DNA of 64,000 nt from Boswellia sacra (taxonomy: Eukaryota > Streptophyta > Magnoliopsida > Sapindales > Burseraceae), in the NCBI GenBank assembly GCA_013180625.2, contig SNVD02015042.1:33713-97712 (forward strand), written 5' to 3'. The position numbers were made by a program, and so were the translations under genes. The notes under the pieces were generated by a model. The model had not been told where the DNA came from. It did not search any database and worked only from the letters and a program-made list of their open reading frames with translations. Positions 23,894 through 35,624 of this stretch are shown piece by piece. Each line of letters starts with the position of its first letter. Position 1 is the stretch's first letter.

Positions 23894-24403
23894 CATCCAT
23901 CAACCTTGCCGGCTTCATTAAGGAAGGAATCAAAGATTTATTTTACGAAGAGGTACTTGTGTCTAACCTCTTTGAAGAAGAGGACATTGTTTATGTTTCA
24001 AAATTTGATTCAATAGGAAATCAATTTGCTTACTTGTGTTATGCCTTTCCTAATGGCATTATGCATCATAATTTGCATTTCACTAGTATATTTAACGTCT
24101 ATACCATTGAAACTCATGACATTAATCTTGGTATAATAGAGAAACCCGAGAACATATGTACTGCATTTGAAACAACTCTTGAAGAGAGAGAGAGATGGAT
24201 TTGAAAAATTACTGAAATAACATTAAAAAGTCTTCGCTTGGTCCTATGATAAAATGCCTCAAATTAAGAGAAGCATCATACAATTCCAACATATCCGCAC
24301 ATGAAGTCGATCCAGTAGAAGTTAAAGAGGTTGAGACTATAGTACACTCAGAAATATCAAAGAGGAAGTCTCCAAGTATATTAAAGCCAAGTTTCTAGAA
24401 GCA
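23894..24403 (+). pseudogene. Element B pre-RT linker
   Basis: This corresponds to 3000-3570 of element A. It begins ATCAACCTTGCCGGCTTCAT right at the deletion junction and includes the open stretch 23959-24204 with NLFEEEDIVYVSKF and THDINLGIIEKPENI. Frameshifts and stops follow until the RT frame opens at 24404. Identity rests on alignment with the other two copies, and no enzyme domain is recognised. Confidence 0.6.
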
Positions 24404-25111
24404 GTGAAATATCAAGAATGGTTAGCCAATATCATGCCAACATTGAAGAAGGATAGAAAGGTCCAAATGTATGTGGATTATCGAGCCTTGAATAAGGCCT
24501 CATCGAAGGATGATTTGCCTTTGCCTCACATCGATGCCTTAGTGGGTAGCGCCACTGCTAATCTAATGTTTTCCTTTGTAGATGGGCTTTTGGGATATAA
24601 CCAAATATTGATGGCTAATGAAGACAAGATGAAAACGACCTTCATTATGAAATATGGAATCTATTGTTACAAGGTAATGCCTTTCAGGTTGAAGAATGTA
24701 AGGGCAACTTACCAAGGAATGGCGATGGCACTGTTGAACGGCATAATGCATAAGGAGATAAAAGTTTATATGGATGACAAGATGGTGAAATCTAAGACTC
24801 AAGAAGGTCATTTTGAAGTTTTGGACAGATTCCTAGAAAAGGTGAAGAAGTATAAGTTGCAACTAAATCCAAAGAAGTGTGTCTTTGGAGTCACCTCAAG
24901 GAAGTTGTTAGGTAGGTTTGTAGTTAGCAAGAAGGGGACAGAAGTAGATCCATACAGGGTTAAGGTGATTACAGAGATGCCATCGCCCAAGACCGAAAAA
25001 GAAGTTCAAGGGTTTCTTGGGAAGATCCAATATATCAATCGATTAATTCACAAATTAATGATAGTTTGTCCATTGATCCTTAAATTTCTAAAGAAGAATC
25101 AGCCGGTATAG
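24404..25111 (+). pseudogene. Element B reverse transcriptase (longest open frame of the family here)
   Basis: This 235-codon open stretch covers most of a Ty3/gypsy reverse transcriptase. Landmarks in order are VDYRALNKASSKDDLPLPHI (residues ~24-43), FSFVDGLLGYNQILMA (~56-71), KTTFIMKYGIYCYKVMPFRL (~77-96) and the catalytic YMDD box (122-125, nt ~24767). The thumb and connection follow (QLNPKKCVFGVTSRKLLG, FLGKIQYINRLI). The wording is typical of the Tat lineage. The N-terminal fingers are partly missing upstream of a frameshift and the frame ends in a stop at 25111, so the polyprotein cannot be made. Confidence 0.85.
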
Positions 25112-25600
25112 TGGAATACTAGTGCCAAGAGGCATTTGAGAATATTAAGAAGTACTTCAAGAGTCTGCTAGTTTTGAGACCGCCAAAACCTAGTAAGAAT
25201 TTGTTTTTCTACTTGGCTCTTGAGGAGGAGGCCATCAGTGCTATGTTGGCACAAAAATATGAGAATGGTGTAAAGCATGCCATCTATTATCTTAACAAGA
25301 AGTTGCTACCACATGAGATGAACGAAGTTGAGGTATTATTTTCAGTCTCATAAGATTAAGGTTGCTCTAAGGAGGATCCAATGAAATATCTTTACAAAAA
25401 AGCACCAATACTGGAAGGGACACTAGAAAGATGGGTAGTGTAGTTGTCAAAATTTGACATTGAATATGTCACCAAAAAGGTGGTGAAAGGAAGTGTGATA
25501 GTAGAGTGTTTGGTAATAAATCCGATCAACAATGATAAACCATAGGACTTAGAATTCCCATATGAACATCTGGGGATAATCTTAGTAATGGGGTGAAGGA
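25112..25600 (+). pseudogene. Element B RNase H remnant
   Basis: First RNase H domain after RT. Wording such as CQEAFENIKKYF, NLFFYLALEEEAISAMLA and YYLNKKLLPHEM matches element A at 2004-2330. The active-site region is degraded, with stops near 25350 and 25440. Confidence 0.65.
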
Positions 25601-26022
25601 TGTTCTTTGATGAAGCAATCAATCATAATGGTATTAGAATAGGAGTTTTTCTAGTATTACCAACTGAAGAAGTCATTCCATTCGCTAAGAAGTTGGAGTT
25701 TAGAGTCACCAATAATATGGTTAAGTATGAAGCCTATGCCTTTGGGTCAAAAGTTATGATTGTCATAGGCATTGATGAAATAAAAGTATTGGAAGATTCA
25801 AAACTAGTCATCTCTCAAGCCAACGAAGATTAGGATTTATGGAAATGAAGTTTGAAATCGTACATTGAGCATATCAAAAGGTTGGTTGGGAGGTTCAAAC
25901 AGTATACCTCCAACCATGTCCCTAGAAATGAGAATCAGATGGTGACGCTTTAGCCTCTTTGGCATCAATTTAGGCAAGTGTCCACGAATTATTGATGAGA
26001 CTGATAGTGATATCACAAGCAT
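25600..26022 (+). pseudogene. Element B archaeal-type RNase H, first copy
   Basis: Second RNase H-like domain typical of Tat elements: GIRIGVFLVLPTEEVIPFAK, FRVTNNMVKYEAYA and VLEDSKLVISQAN are visible in the open stretch 25600-25833. The usual acidic start is FDEAINHNG. A stop at ~25833 and others downstream inactivate it. The domain lies inside the 705 bp tandem duplication and recurs at ~26332-26660. Confidence 0.7.
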
Positions 26023-27036
26023 AGGGTCCTTGTTATATGAAACCCCATGTAATAGAGGTCAAAGTAGGTAAGAAGCCATGGTTCTATGACTTCAAGCGAT
26101 ACCTGAAATAGAGGATTTTGCAAGATGAGGCCAACGAGAAAGATAGGGCTATACTACGAAGACTAACTCAACAATTTACTTGTCATTAAGGAGTGATAGG
26201 CAAAAGAATGTCAAAAAGGATGAAACTGAGATGTGTCGATGAGAACGAAGCAAGAAGGCTTATGGAAGAAATCCATAGATGTATATGGGCCACACATGAA
26301 TGGACTAATTCTCACGAAAAAGACAATGAGCAATGGTACTAGAATAGGAGTTATTCTAGTATTACCAACTGAAGAAGTCATTGCATTCGCTAGAAAGTCA
26401 GAGTTTAGAGTCACCAATAATATGTTTGAGTATTAAGCTGCTGCCTTTGGGTCAAAAGTTGTCATTATGATGGGCATTGATGAAATAGAAGTGTTGAAAG
26501 ATTCAAATCTAGTCATCTCTTTAGCCAACGAAGATTGGGATTTATGAAAAGGAAGGTTGCAATCGTATCTTGAGCATGTCAAAAGGTTAGTTAGGAGATT
26601 TAAGTAGTATACCTTTACCCATGTCCCTAGAAATGAGGATCAGATTGTAACGCTTTAGCCTCTTTGGCATTAGTTTGGGTAAGTACCCAAGCGTTGTTTA
26701 TGCGACCAATAGTGACACAAGCATGGGGTTCATGTTATAGGAAACCCCATGTAATGGAGGTCAAAGTGGGTAAGAAGCCATGGTTCTATGACTTGAAGAG
26801 ATACTTGGGAGAGAGGATTTTGCTAGATAAAGCCAGCGAGAAAGATAAGGTTATACTACGAAGAATGACCCAACAATTTACTTGTCATCAAGAAGTGATA
26901 GACAAGAGAATGTCAAAAGGGATGCAATTGAGATGTGCCAGGGAGAAAGAAGCAAGAAGGCTTATGGAAGAAACCCATAACGGTCTATATGGGCCACACA
27001 TGAATCAACTAATTCTCACGAAAAAAATAATGGGAC
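25627..27036 (+). repeat. 705-bp tandem duplication within pol of element B
   Basis: The unit 25627-26331 is repeated at 26332-~27036. Both begin AATGGTAxTAGAATAGGAGT and both end in the ATATGGGCCACACATGAAT / CTAATTCTCACGAAAAA segment of the integrase N-terminal region. The copies differ by scattered substitutions and independent stops, so the duplication is not recent. It places a second archaeal-type RNase H and a second integrase zinc-binding region before the integrase core. Confidence 0.85.
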
Positions 27037-28011
27037 AAGGCTTTTATTGGCTAACCATGCAGACAGATTGTGTCCAATTGGGTGTCACCAGTGCCAGATC
27101 AATGGAAATTTTATTCATCAACACTGTTAGAGCTATAAAGGATGATAGCACTATAGACCTTTGCTGCGTGGGGCATTTACATTATAGGCAAAATGAGGTC
27201 TCTAATAGGCATCGATATGTGGTTGTGGCAATTGATTACTTCACCGAGCAAATAAAAGCTGAAGCTAAGTCCTACAATAAACTAAGGGCAAAGTAGATGG
27301 TGAAGTTCATTGAAAAGAACATCATATACAGATTTGGAGTACCGCATCATGTCATCACTGACAATGCGGCCTATTTCCAAGCAGAGACTATGACTTTTTT
27401 CAAGAGGTATGGGATTGAACACCACAAGTCATCTCCATATAAGCCACAAGCAAATAAAGCAGTAGAAGTGACTAATAAAAACATCAAGAAGATGTTGGCC
27501 AAGATAGTACAGACATATAAAGATTGGCAGAGAATCTACTATTTATGTTATGGGGTTATAGAACAACACCCAGAAGTTCAACAGGCATGACGCCCTTCTT
27601 ATTAGCATACGGTTAAGAAAAGGTCTTACCAATGAAGATAGAAATGAAATCAATGAGAATTCTGATATAAGTAAACATGCCTAAAGGTGAATGGATTGAT
27701 AATAGATGTGAACAATTGGCCTTAATTGATGAGAAAAGAGTGATGATCAGAGACACATGCAACTATATTAGAAATGGGTTCGAGCCTTTAACAAGAGAAT
27801 AAAGGCCTGGAAGTTTAAGGAACGGGAATTGGTCCTTAAACAGGCTACAATAGTAGTTTTTTATCTGAGAAGGAAGTTCAGACCTAACTGGAAGAGCTCA
27901 TTCATTGTGATGAAGGCCATGTTTGTGGGATTCGTCATCCTACCAAACATGGAAGGGAATGAATTCACTGAGCCCATCAATATGAAGAGGCTGAAGAAGT
28001 ATTATGTATGA
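26664..28011 (+). pseudogene. Element B integrase
   Basis: Ty3/gypsy integrase that would insert the cDNA. 26664-27296 holds the N-terminal zinc-binding region (EEARRLMEETHNGLYGPH-like, HMNQLILTKK) and the first catalytic Asp in VVVAIDYFTEQIKAEA. After a single stop at 27294-27296, 27297-27590 holds the second Asp (HHVITDNAAYF) and the Glu (QANKAVEVTNKNIKKML). The C-terminal part is broken, and 27829-28011 has the last recognisable piece (FVILPNMEGNEFTEPINMKR). The D-D-E residues are present but spread over interrupted frames. Confidence 0.8.
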
Positions 28012-28239
28012 AAAAGAAAGAGACAAAAGTGTGAGAGAAAAAATAATTAATAAGAAAATCGAAAAAGGTTGATTAATGACAGGAGTTGTCCCTTGTGCAC
28101 ATATTATTCGAAGAACAAATGATCGCACTTTTATTAATGAAATGAAATTGTTTGGAAACAAATATGCCTTTAAAATGCTTTATTATTTTGCTGAATAATA
28201 AAAGGAAAACATCTAATATCTAAGCTAAAAATGAAGCTA

Positions 28240-28640
28240 ACAATATCGTCTTCACCTCTTCGGTGGACTATGAATAGGCTCACCATATCGCTCACGACAC
28301 CATCTAGCTTGAATCGCAGGATCACGAATAGAAGCCTAAAAGGCCACCCAATCCTTGTACTAGTCGTCTATTTCAAAATTAGGATCGTGGAATAGATTCC
28401 TCTCGATGGTGCGATGTGGTCAAGAATACTTCACACGCTCTAGATAACGAGCGAACAATCTACTCGGAGTGAATGTAGTTGGTGAATCCATGATCCTTTG
28501 CTTAAGTCTATACTGCTGACGTAGTCTAGTAAGATCATAGAATGAACTATGGGTGACACCTGCTAAAGGCACACATGCAATATAGGTCCCAACTATCATA
28601 TGCTCCACCATCCACCATAGACAGTACCAGCGAATCTGAG
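28240..28640 (-). pseudogene. Antisense ORF remnant downstream of integrase (C-terminal side)
   Basis: Minus-strand relic just after the element B integrase. The open stretch 28420-28611 has GVTHSSFYDLTRLRQQYRLK and further on WxRERYGEP-like wording. Its position and texture fit the C-terminal side of the antisense plant-mobile-domain-type reading frame carried by some Tat elements; the N-terminal side lies at 31000-31960. The assignment of this piece is tentative. Confidence 0.4.
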
Positions 28641-28805
28641 TATGAGGAATGACTCGGAGCTAGTTGATCCAAGAAGAATGTCTATTAAGTCTTCACCACA
28701 TACAAAGTTGAGGGGTATAATAGGAAATATTCCTTTCAAGCGATGTTAGAATGGATAGCTCTCTTGCAACCAAATCTAAAAAAAAGAAACAAAAGAAAAG
28801 AAAAA

Positions 28806-29105
28806 ATAAGAAAAAGCCTACCAAGTCGAAAACTTGAAAAGGCGGCTTAGGCAAAAATTAAGGCAAGCGTGCTAAACTGAATACCCGAAAGGGTACCTTA
28901 GGCAAAAGTTAAGGTATGAAAGAAAAGGAAATAGCCTACTGTGTTGAAAACCTGAAAAAGGAAGGCTCAAACAAAAGTTAGGGCAAGCTCGCTAAGTCAA
29001 AAACCCGAAAAGGGTAGCTTAGACAAAAATTAAAGCATAAAAAAAATGAATGAATGAACCCGCTAAGTCAAAAATCTGAAAGGTAACCTAGGCAAAATTT
29101 AGGGT
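28806..29105 (+). repeat. Minisatellite (GCTAAGTCAAAAACCCGAAA type)
   Basis: About five diverged copies of a unit combining GCTAAGTCAAAAACCCGAAA, AGGGTAGCTTAGGCAAAA and ATTAAGGCA. Repeats of this style are common in the 3' part of plant Tat elements. It lies between integrase and the remaining 3' region of element B. Confidence 0.7.
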
Positions 29106-30060
29106 CAAAAGAAAATCTTGAAGAAGCAGAAGACTCCAACTAAACCTCTTACTTGGATAAATCTTGACTCAATCTAGTTTGATTAATGTCTAAGTTAGAA
29201 TTAAAGGAACTACTGTAGAACCCGGTCCTATCTGAGGAATGAAAGATGCAAGATGTGGATCTCTGAGACCATTTGGTGCGACTAGTAGAAAATGCGCAAG
29301 AAGGCAGAATTAAAGACGGCAAAGCCAACCGGACGAGGTCCTATCCATCATTTCAAGCAAAGGCATGATGCAAGAACATTTCACTCTACTGCTTCAAATG
29401 TCAAAGGAATTTCAAACGGTAGAGACCACTGGATTCTAGTTGTTTCTAGTTATCATCCTTTAAAGGCTTCAAGAGAGGCTAAAGGGCCTTGTGAGAGGCA
29501 TCAGACATGTTAAACAACGTAAAAAGGTGTTAAGAAATGAGAAAAAGTGTGAAGAAGCAATAAAGAGGAGTATCATTTAAATAGTGCTTGGACAAGCAAA
29601 AGGGGCAAAGCACTGGGGTAACTACCACCCAGTGGTTCGTCAGCCGCTCAGCTATACCTTGACATCCACTAGGTGGTCTATCAGCCTCCTGATGATTTGT
29701 CAGTGACCCGACAATCTGACAGCTACCTGGCAGTTGGCAGGGCAAAAAGCGCTTTAATTTATCCTATCACTTGTTTTTTGAATTTCGAGACGCGTATCGA
29801 TGAGCGATTTTGAGCACGTAATTTCCAAATTTTATAATTTTATCCAGAATTGAATAAATGATTATGTAGCAAAAAATTTGAACAAATATGGATGTAAATT
29901 TATCAAAATTTGCATTGTTTAAAAAGCAATGTATGAAGCTAAAAGTAGAAAATTTCACTAAATCTTTGAAACTTGTTCACATAATTTATCGACTCGATTA
30001 TACATCATGAAAAATTGAAACATAGAAGCAACATGAGAAAAAGAAACCATGGAAGAAGAT
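29106..30060. other. 3' region of element B, unassigned
   Basis: No domain is recognised. A GTCAGCC/CTGGCAG-rich stretch at 29620-29745 resembles in style, but does not clearly match, the CCCGGCTATTAGCC-type segment of the LTRs (11880-11930). Short open frames here show no conserved motif. Confidence 0.35.
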
Positions 30061-30399
30061 AATTGTGATAGTCCTCACTCATCGCCATCATTGCCAATAT
30101 CGAAAGAGAAAGCAGCAACTTAATCCTGCTCCAGACAAGCAACCTCCTCACTACTCATCTAACCAAGTAAAACAATCACATAGTTAGAAAAACTATGAAG
30201 ATAGAAATCATGCACACATGAGGCATAGAGTGGTACTTTACCTAATATTGATGTGAATTTTATAAAACATATCCATGAGAAGTGGTCTCCATACAAAAAA
30301 GTAGCTCCATAGAAGATTGCGATACTTGCATTGAATTGTAATTTATGATTCATAATTGATTGAAGAATGATAGGAAACTGGAGGAGTATACAGTCAGAA

Positions 30400-31960
30400 G
30401 GCTTATCAGAGTGGTATCTTATGTAACAAAGGGAGCAGGCATGGTCGGATCCTCAATGATCACATGACTGTTGGTCTTCTCATTAGCATCCCCTCTGTAG
30501 ATGACATTGTTGGGAAAAGCTTGAAGGTCACCAATCACGTGGCCCACTGGAACAGTTGGGATAGCTAAAAAAGCTAGAGATGGACGTGGCTGCTGAGCGA
30601 TAGTAAAAAAGGAAGTAGATATACCGGTACCTGAAGAGGGCGCTCTTGATCTCTTCCCACGATGAGTAGAAAAGCTACCAATATGGCTAGACACAATAGG
30701 AGGATAAGGAGTCTCATCAGCAATTCCACTGAGTCTAATGTGTGACAAGGTAGCTCGAACTTAATCGATGTAAGAAGTCATCATCGATAGGAACTCAATC
30801 ATATTCAAATGAATCCCGATCATGTAATCTGAAACCTCTAGCTCCATGGCCAAATCAGTCGAATCTATCATGAAAATAGTTTGTGAAAAAGGAATCAGAT
30901 GACGTGATGGGCCTTCGAACCAATCCCAAATACGATTATCCGAATACGACATCATGTTATTCATACAAGGTAGAATAATGCGGTAGTAGTTGAATGGGGA
31001 GGCGACCCTTATAGTTGCCAACCAGTTTTCCTCAAGCCCCCACCACTCGAAGCGAATCTACAAAAAATAAAGAAGCATTGTAAGATTGTGATATAAATGA
31101 AATACTAACTATAATATCTTCTAGCTTTCCCTACGATATCATGTGAATGTAATCACAAAAGAAGTCTAGCTCATGAGACCTCTGGAGCTCTACACGATAT
31201 GCAACCCGCCTCCTTATTCATGTGAAAGAAAGGTCCTCATAAGCGGGGAATGGGGAATGTAGAACTCCTCATATGCCCATATCTATCATGAATAAGGCAA
31301 AATTAGAAATGGAATTCATACAAACAAAACACGAAGGTGTAGAAAATGAGAGAAGTTACTTTAAAAAGCGAAAAGGAAAAACCAATAATAGTATAAACAC
31401 CTTGATAAGCATATCCAAACTAAAATATAATTGGCCAAGAGCAACAAGACCCCAATCAAAATCTTTCAATCGATCGAGATCCTATAGGGTAAAAAGTAGA
31501 GTCAAGAAGGTGATCTTCGATGCATTGGCAAAGAGCGTTGGACCTAGTAGATACACGATGAAGCTACATGTATACTAATCCACCACAACTGGAGTCAGGT
31601 TGGATGTCATCCTCTAATACTCATACAGGGGAGCATATCGAATTGAAACTTTATCCTTGACCTTTACCTCACACCTAAGAAGCTCCAGATCAAGTTTTAT
31701 TGATCCCTCGAGTCTGTGATACAGGCGTTCATAGGAATGACTTCACCACCACAAGGAAGGTCGATGCCAAGAGGCATGATAGTAATCTCACCAACCAGAA
31801 GATGAAATGCGTGGGTCGTGTCCATCCACCTCTCGCATAAAGCGGCTAACACTTAATAATCAATGTACCAAGAATCATGTGAAAGATAAATGATAAACTC
31901 ATAGAAGCCGATAGCAGCAATCCTACTTCTAACAACCTCATTTTCTATCTCTAAAAACCA
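30400..31960 (-). pseudogene. Antisense plant-mobile-domain (PMD/MAIL1-like) remnant
   Basis: Read on the minus strand, 31960 down to ~31270 shows a plant-mobile-domain pattern: RFMREVDGH, VSIRYAPLYEY, YLLGPTLFANASK (the conserved YLLG-TLFA box) and DFDWGLVALGQLYFSLD (the W-G-xx-L-xx-LY box). Frameshifts and stops are numerous. The open stretches 30761-31021 and 30419-30748 would be the following linker and tail. Proteins with this domain include host MAIL1-like factors and retroelement-borne copies. Location downstream of a Tat integrase and in antisense orientation supports the latter. What the protein does in retroelements is not established. Confidence 0.6.
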
Positions 31961-32399
31961 ACCGACCAGAAAGCAAAAGTCTCATAATACATTGATTATA
32001 TGGTCTCAAAAGTTGATCATATGGCCCTCCTACTAAAGTCAAAAAGGGTCAACTAGTTGTGAAGGCTATGGTGCTTAACAATATCCAATGCAATGTATGG
32101 CCTTAATAGAACCTACGCTATAAATGAAGTCGATAATATCATTAGAGTCGATGGCATAGAGAAAATTAATGGTACTTATGAAGTTAGTGATACCAATGAT
32201 AGTTGTGACATATTTTGTGTTGACAAGGAGATTTAATCTTCTATCACTGTAATGACTCATCTTTTTTCTTTCATCTGTTTTTAGAGAATACGACTTTATA
32301 TTGCTTTACTTTGAGACTTAAACTTATATAATGTAGCCTTCATCGTTTATTTTGAATTTTGTTTGTAGTACTTTGATTGCGCTTTGCATCTTTATATTT
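31961..32399. other. Spacer
   Basis: AT-rich sequence between the antisense relic and the minisatellite. Nothing is recognised. Confidence 0.4.
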
Positions 32400-33830
32400 A
32401 CATCACATGTTTATCTATTCTCCAATAAGAGCTTGGTCAACAAAAGGACGTGATTAGATAGGCATACCTTAGGTATTGTATGTATGGTAACCATGTTGCC
32501 ATTCCAAACGGTGATCACAAATAAAGCGTTCTATCAACTGTTTTTATAACATTGCACCGAGTATCCCTCATGGTGATTTATCTAAATATAAAGCAACTTT
32601 ACCTTAGTTAGGCTAGTATACCAAATGAGGATCATAAACAATGGCCTTGGTCGATCAAATGCGTTGGAATAAGATCCCTCATAGAAATCATTCAAATTTA
32701 AGGTCGTTTTGTCTCAGTAAAACTAGCATTTCAAATGTAGATAAGAAACAAAGGCCTTGGTTGACCATATGTATTGGAGAAAGTATCCTTCATGGTGATT
32801 TATTGAAGCATAAGGCAGCTATATATTAAGCACCTAATGCCTATCCATCACATTAGCACTTCAAGTGGTGATCATATACAATAGTCTTGGTTGACCAAAT
32901 AAATGGCAAGGAAAACTTCATATGGTTAATCATTCAAATAGAAGGTAACTTTACCTTAGATGAATCTTACAATGGTAAAAATATAGGGCAGTTATACCTT
33001 AGGCATACATGCCCTATGGTTGTGCCAGCATTTCAAATAAAGAAAATAAACCAAGGTTCTAGTCGACTTATTACGTTGTGCTATGAATAATCTTTCCCGG
33101 TGAATTTAGGGAATAATATATTAAGCGACGGATCACCTAAGTGACGGATCACCTTTTATGTTTAAGTTAATTCTACAACCTTAGCTATTGAATGCCCATT
33201 GATTACTCTAGCACTTCAGAAGAGACAATTAATAAGGTCTTAGTCGACCCATCACGTGATTCTAGGGGTCTCTCTGCCCTTTTTAAGTTTCAGATAACTC
33301 TTTAATCTTTGGCACTAAATGCCTGTTGATTGCTCTAACGCTTCAAATTGAGATAATAAATAACATCCTGGTCAACCTATCACAGTGTGCTAGGAATCTC
33401 TCCTGGTGAGTCGAGGTAATAGTACCTCAAATAATGTCAAGTCCTAGTGAATTTGGATAATAACACCTCAAGCACCAGTCGGCCCTTCAAGTTTAGGGTA
33501 ACTCTACCTTAGGCATCCCAAGCCTATGATTACTCTAGTAGTTTAAATGGAAAAAAATAAATCAAGTTCATGGTCAAGCCATTGCATTATGCTATGAATT
33601 TTTCTTGGTAAATTCAAGAAATAGTATCTCAGAAACTGGCACCTTTCCTAGTGAATTTGGGTAAGTATGCCTTAGGCGCTAGTCTGTCTTTCAGGTTTAA
33701 GGTAACTCTATCTTAGGCATCGCGTGCCTATGGTTACACTAGCATTTCAAGTAGAGACAATAAATCATGGTCCTAGTTGACCTGTTGTATTATGCTAGGC
33801 ATTTGAGATTCTCATGGAGATACAAACACA
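32400..33830 (+). repeat. Long diverged tandem repeat (~110-200 bp units)
   Basis: Roughly ten imperfect units share phrases such as CTAGCATTTCAAATGGTGAT, AATAAATCATGGTCCTAGTCG, TTATGCTAGGAATCTCTC and ACCTTAGGCATxxxTGCCTA. Unit length varies by internal gain and loss. Open frames inside (32641-32829, 32887-33090) are by-products. Confidence 0.65.
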
Positions 33831-34250
33831 CCATTAGAAGAGTCATCAACTTTTGAAAAAAAAATTCCACCATTGACATAATAAAGGCACATATGTTTCA
33901 AGAATAGCAACTTGATTAATGTAACTGGTAAAATGTACAATAAAGATTATTGATAATACACTCTCATATATTCAGAATTCCATGAACATATTTCATTTTC
34001 ATTTTAATAATGTAACAAAACTCATTGAGTTCATAAAAAGAAACCAACCTCGCTTGTCTTTTATGGGTAGTTCGTGTTGACTACTACAAATACCAACTCT
34101 TTAGGTGCAAATTATCATCTCTTAGTCTATATTAAATATTAAATAGGTTCTTCAACTAGTTAACCACTGTCATCTATTGGATTCTGATTATGGATCGAGA
34201 TTCTTTTATATAAATAGCATAGCAGCTCCTTGCCAACTCTTGGTTACCTT
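33831..34250. other. Unassigned retroelement-like sequence
   Basis: Moderately AT-rich, with no readable domain. It precedes (downstream on the minus strand) a gypsy protease relic. Confidence 0.35.
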
Positions 34251-34279
34251 GCATGACTCTAACACCTTCTTTAATAGGA

Positions 34280-34710
34280 AATTTTAGCATTGAGTGATAG
34301 AGATTATTGCCTTAACGTTAAGTAGGACTAATCGACCAAGAATTACATTATAGGTATAAGGAAAATCCACCACAAAAAAATTCACAAGGGTGGTTTTCTT
34401 ATAGGGACTATCTCCTGTTATTACTAGCACTTGACTTGATCTAATGGGAGTTACATAATTTGCTGCAAACCTTTTAAGGAGGTTTCATTTGGTTGGAGCT
34501 GATATTTGGATAATTCCAAGCAAGTAAAAGCATTTAGAAAAAGTACATATACAGAACTCCCAGTATCCACCAACACTTACTTTACATTCTGATTCACAAT
34601 TGTCACTGTTACAACTAAGGCATCATCATAAGCAAAAACTACAACTTTGGTGTCTTCTTCGGTGAAGAGTAATAGAGCATAGGAAAGGTGAGGTTGCCTT
34701 CATTGATGCA
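34280..34710 (-). pseudogene. Second gypsy family: aspartic protease remnant
   Basis: On the minus strand this reads as a Tat/gypsy protease different from that of element A. ALLLFTEEDTKVVVFAYDDA is followed by the catalytic box LVDTGSSVYVLF (nt ~34540-34575), then LELSKYQLQPNETSLKG and, in another frame, the YNVILGR motif at ~34310-34345. The DTGS box is intact, but a stop just before it and frameshifts after it show decay. Confidence 0.7.
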
Positions 34711-35290
34711 CTAACTTCTAAAGCTTTTGCACACTTCCCAACTTCTCTTGTGTGGGGTTTTAAAGCACGATTTGAATTTTTCTTGATTTTACGTCTCCCA
34801 ACTATTGTATTGACAGGGGAGGTAATTTTCTTGATCTATCTAGTACGCCTCCGCCACTCTAGTCTCCTTGTTGCTTTGCTCACCTTGGGAATATTTGGCA
34901 CTTCTTCTAGTCAACTATGATAATCAACTATTAAAGGTACTCAATTGTCATTCTTTTTTTGTTATTTCTTTCTGCAACTATGGTTTTGGCTTGCCCTTGA
35001 ACCACCCACTAGCTAGTCTACCTTATGGTTGACTAAGCACTCCTTGACCATTTGCCAAGATCTCATCACCATCAACACATGGAGAGCATCTTTTGCTTGT
35101 ATAGATTGTGTTTGCATTTGAGCACTTTGTTGGTTCATAAGCCTTACCTGCTATTAGATAACCATCACCTCTTATTATTGTGACCTTCTTTCCTTTACTA
35201 TTCTTGACCCCTCTTTGTCACTATAGAGATTCACAATAGTGACATTTCCCTCTGATGGGTTGTTCTTGATGATATATATGGCTTTTTGTT
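34711..35290 (-). pseudogene. Second gypsy family: decayed gag
   Basis: Minus-strand continuation upstream of the protease relic, with low-complexity and basic stretches typical of a Gag C-terminus. No clear zinc knuckle is readable. Identity is inferred mainly from its position directly before the protease. Confidence 0.4.
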
Positions 35291-35604
35291 AGAATTTGCA
35301 CTCACGATAACAACTTTTGATGCCAAAAGTCAGTCAACCTCTAACTCACAAATAAAATTTACATTTATTGTGAAAGATCTGACTCAAGCAGAGGGAAATG
35401 GGGAAAAATGGAGAAGGATGGCAAAAATTGGAAGCTTAATGCCATGTGTTCCTCAAGATGGCTATTGTATTTTGTCAATAAAATCTCTAGCGATGTACCT
35501 GAGCTACACACAAAGAGAAACACAAAGGGTTAAAGGATAATCCTCTAACACTTAAGTCAGAGATTGAAATATGGAAAGAAATATTTGGTCGACTTGGGAG
35601 AAAC

Positions 35605-35624
35605 GAGAGAGAGAGAGAGAGAGA
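35605..35624 (+). repeat. (GA)n microsatellite
   Basis: Ten GA units. Confidence 0.9.

Noticed and set aside
28240..31960. A host MAIL1-type gene on the minus strand
   Set aside because: The frame is riddled with stops and sits in the expected place for a retroelement-borne antisense copy, so a host gene is unlikely.
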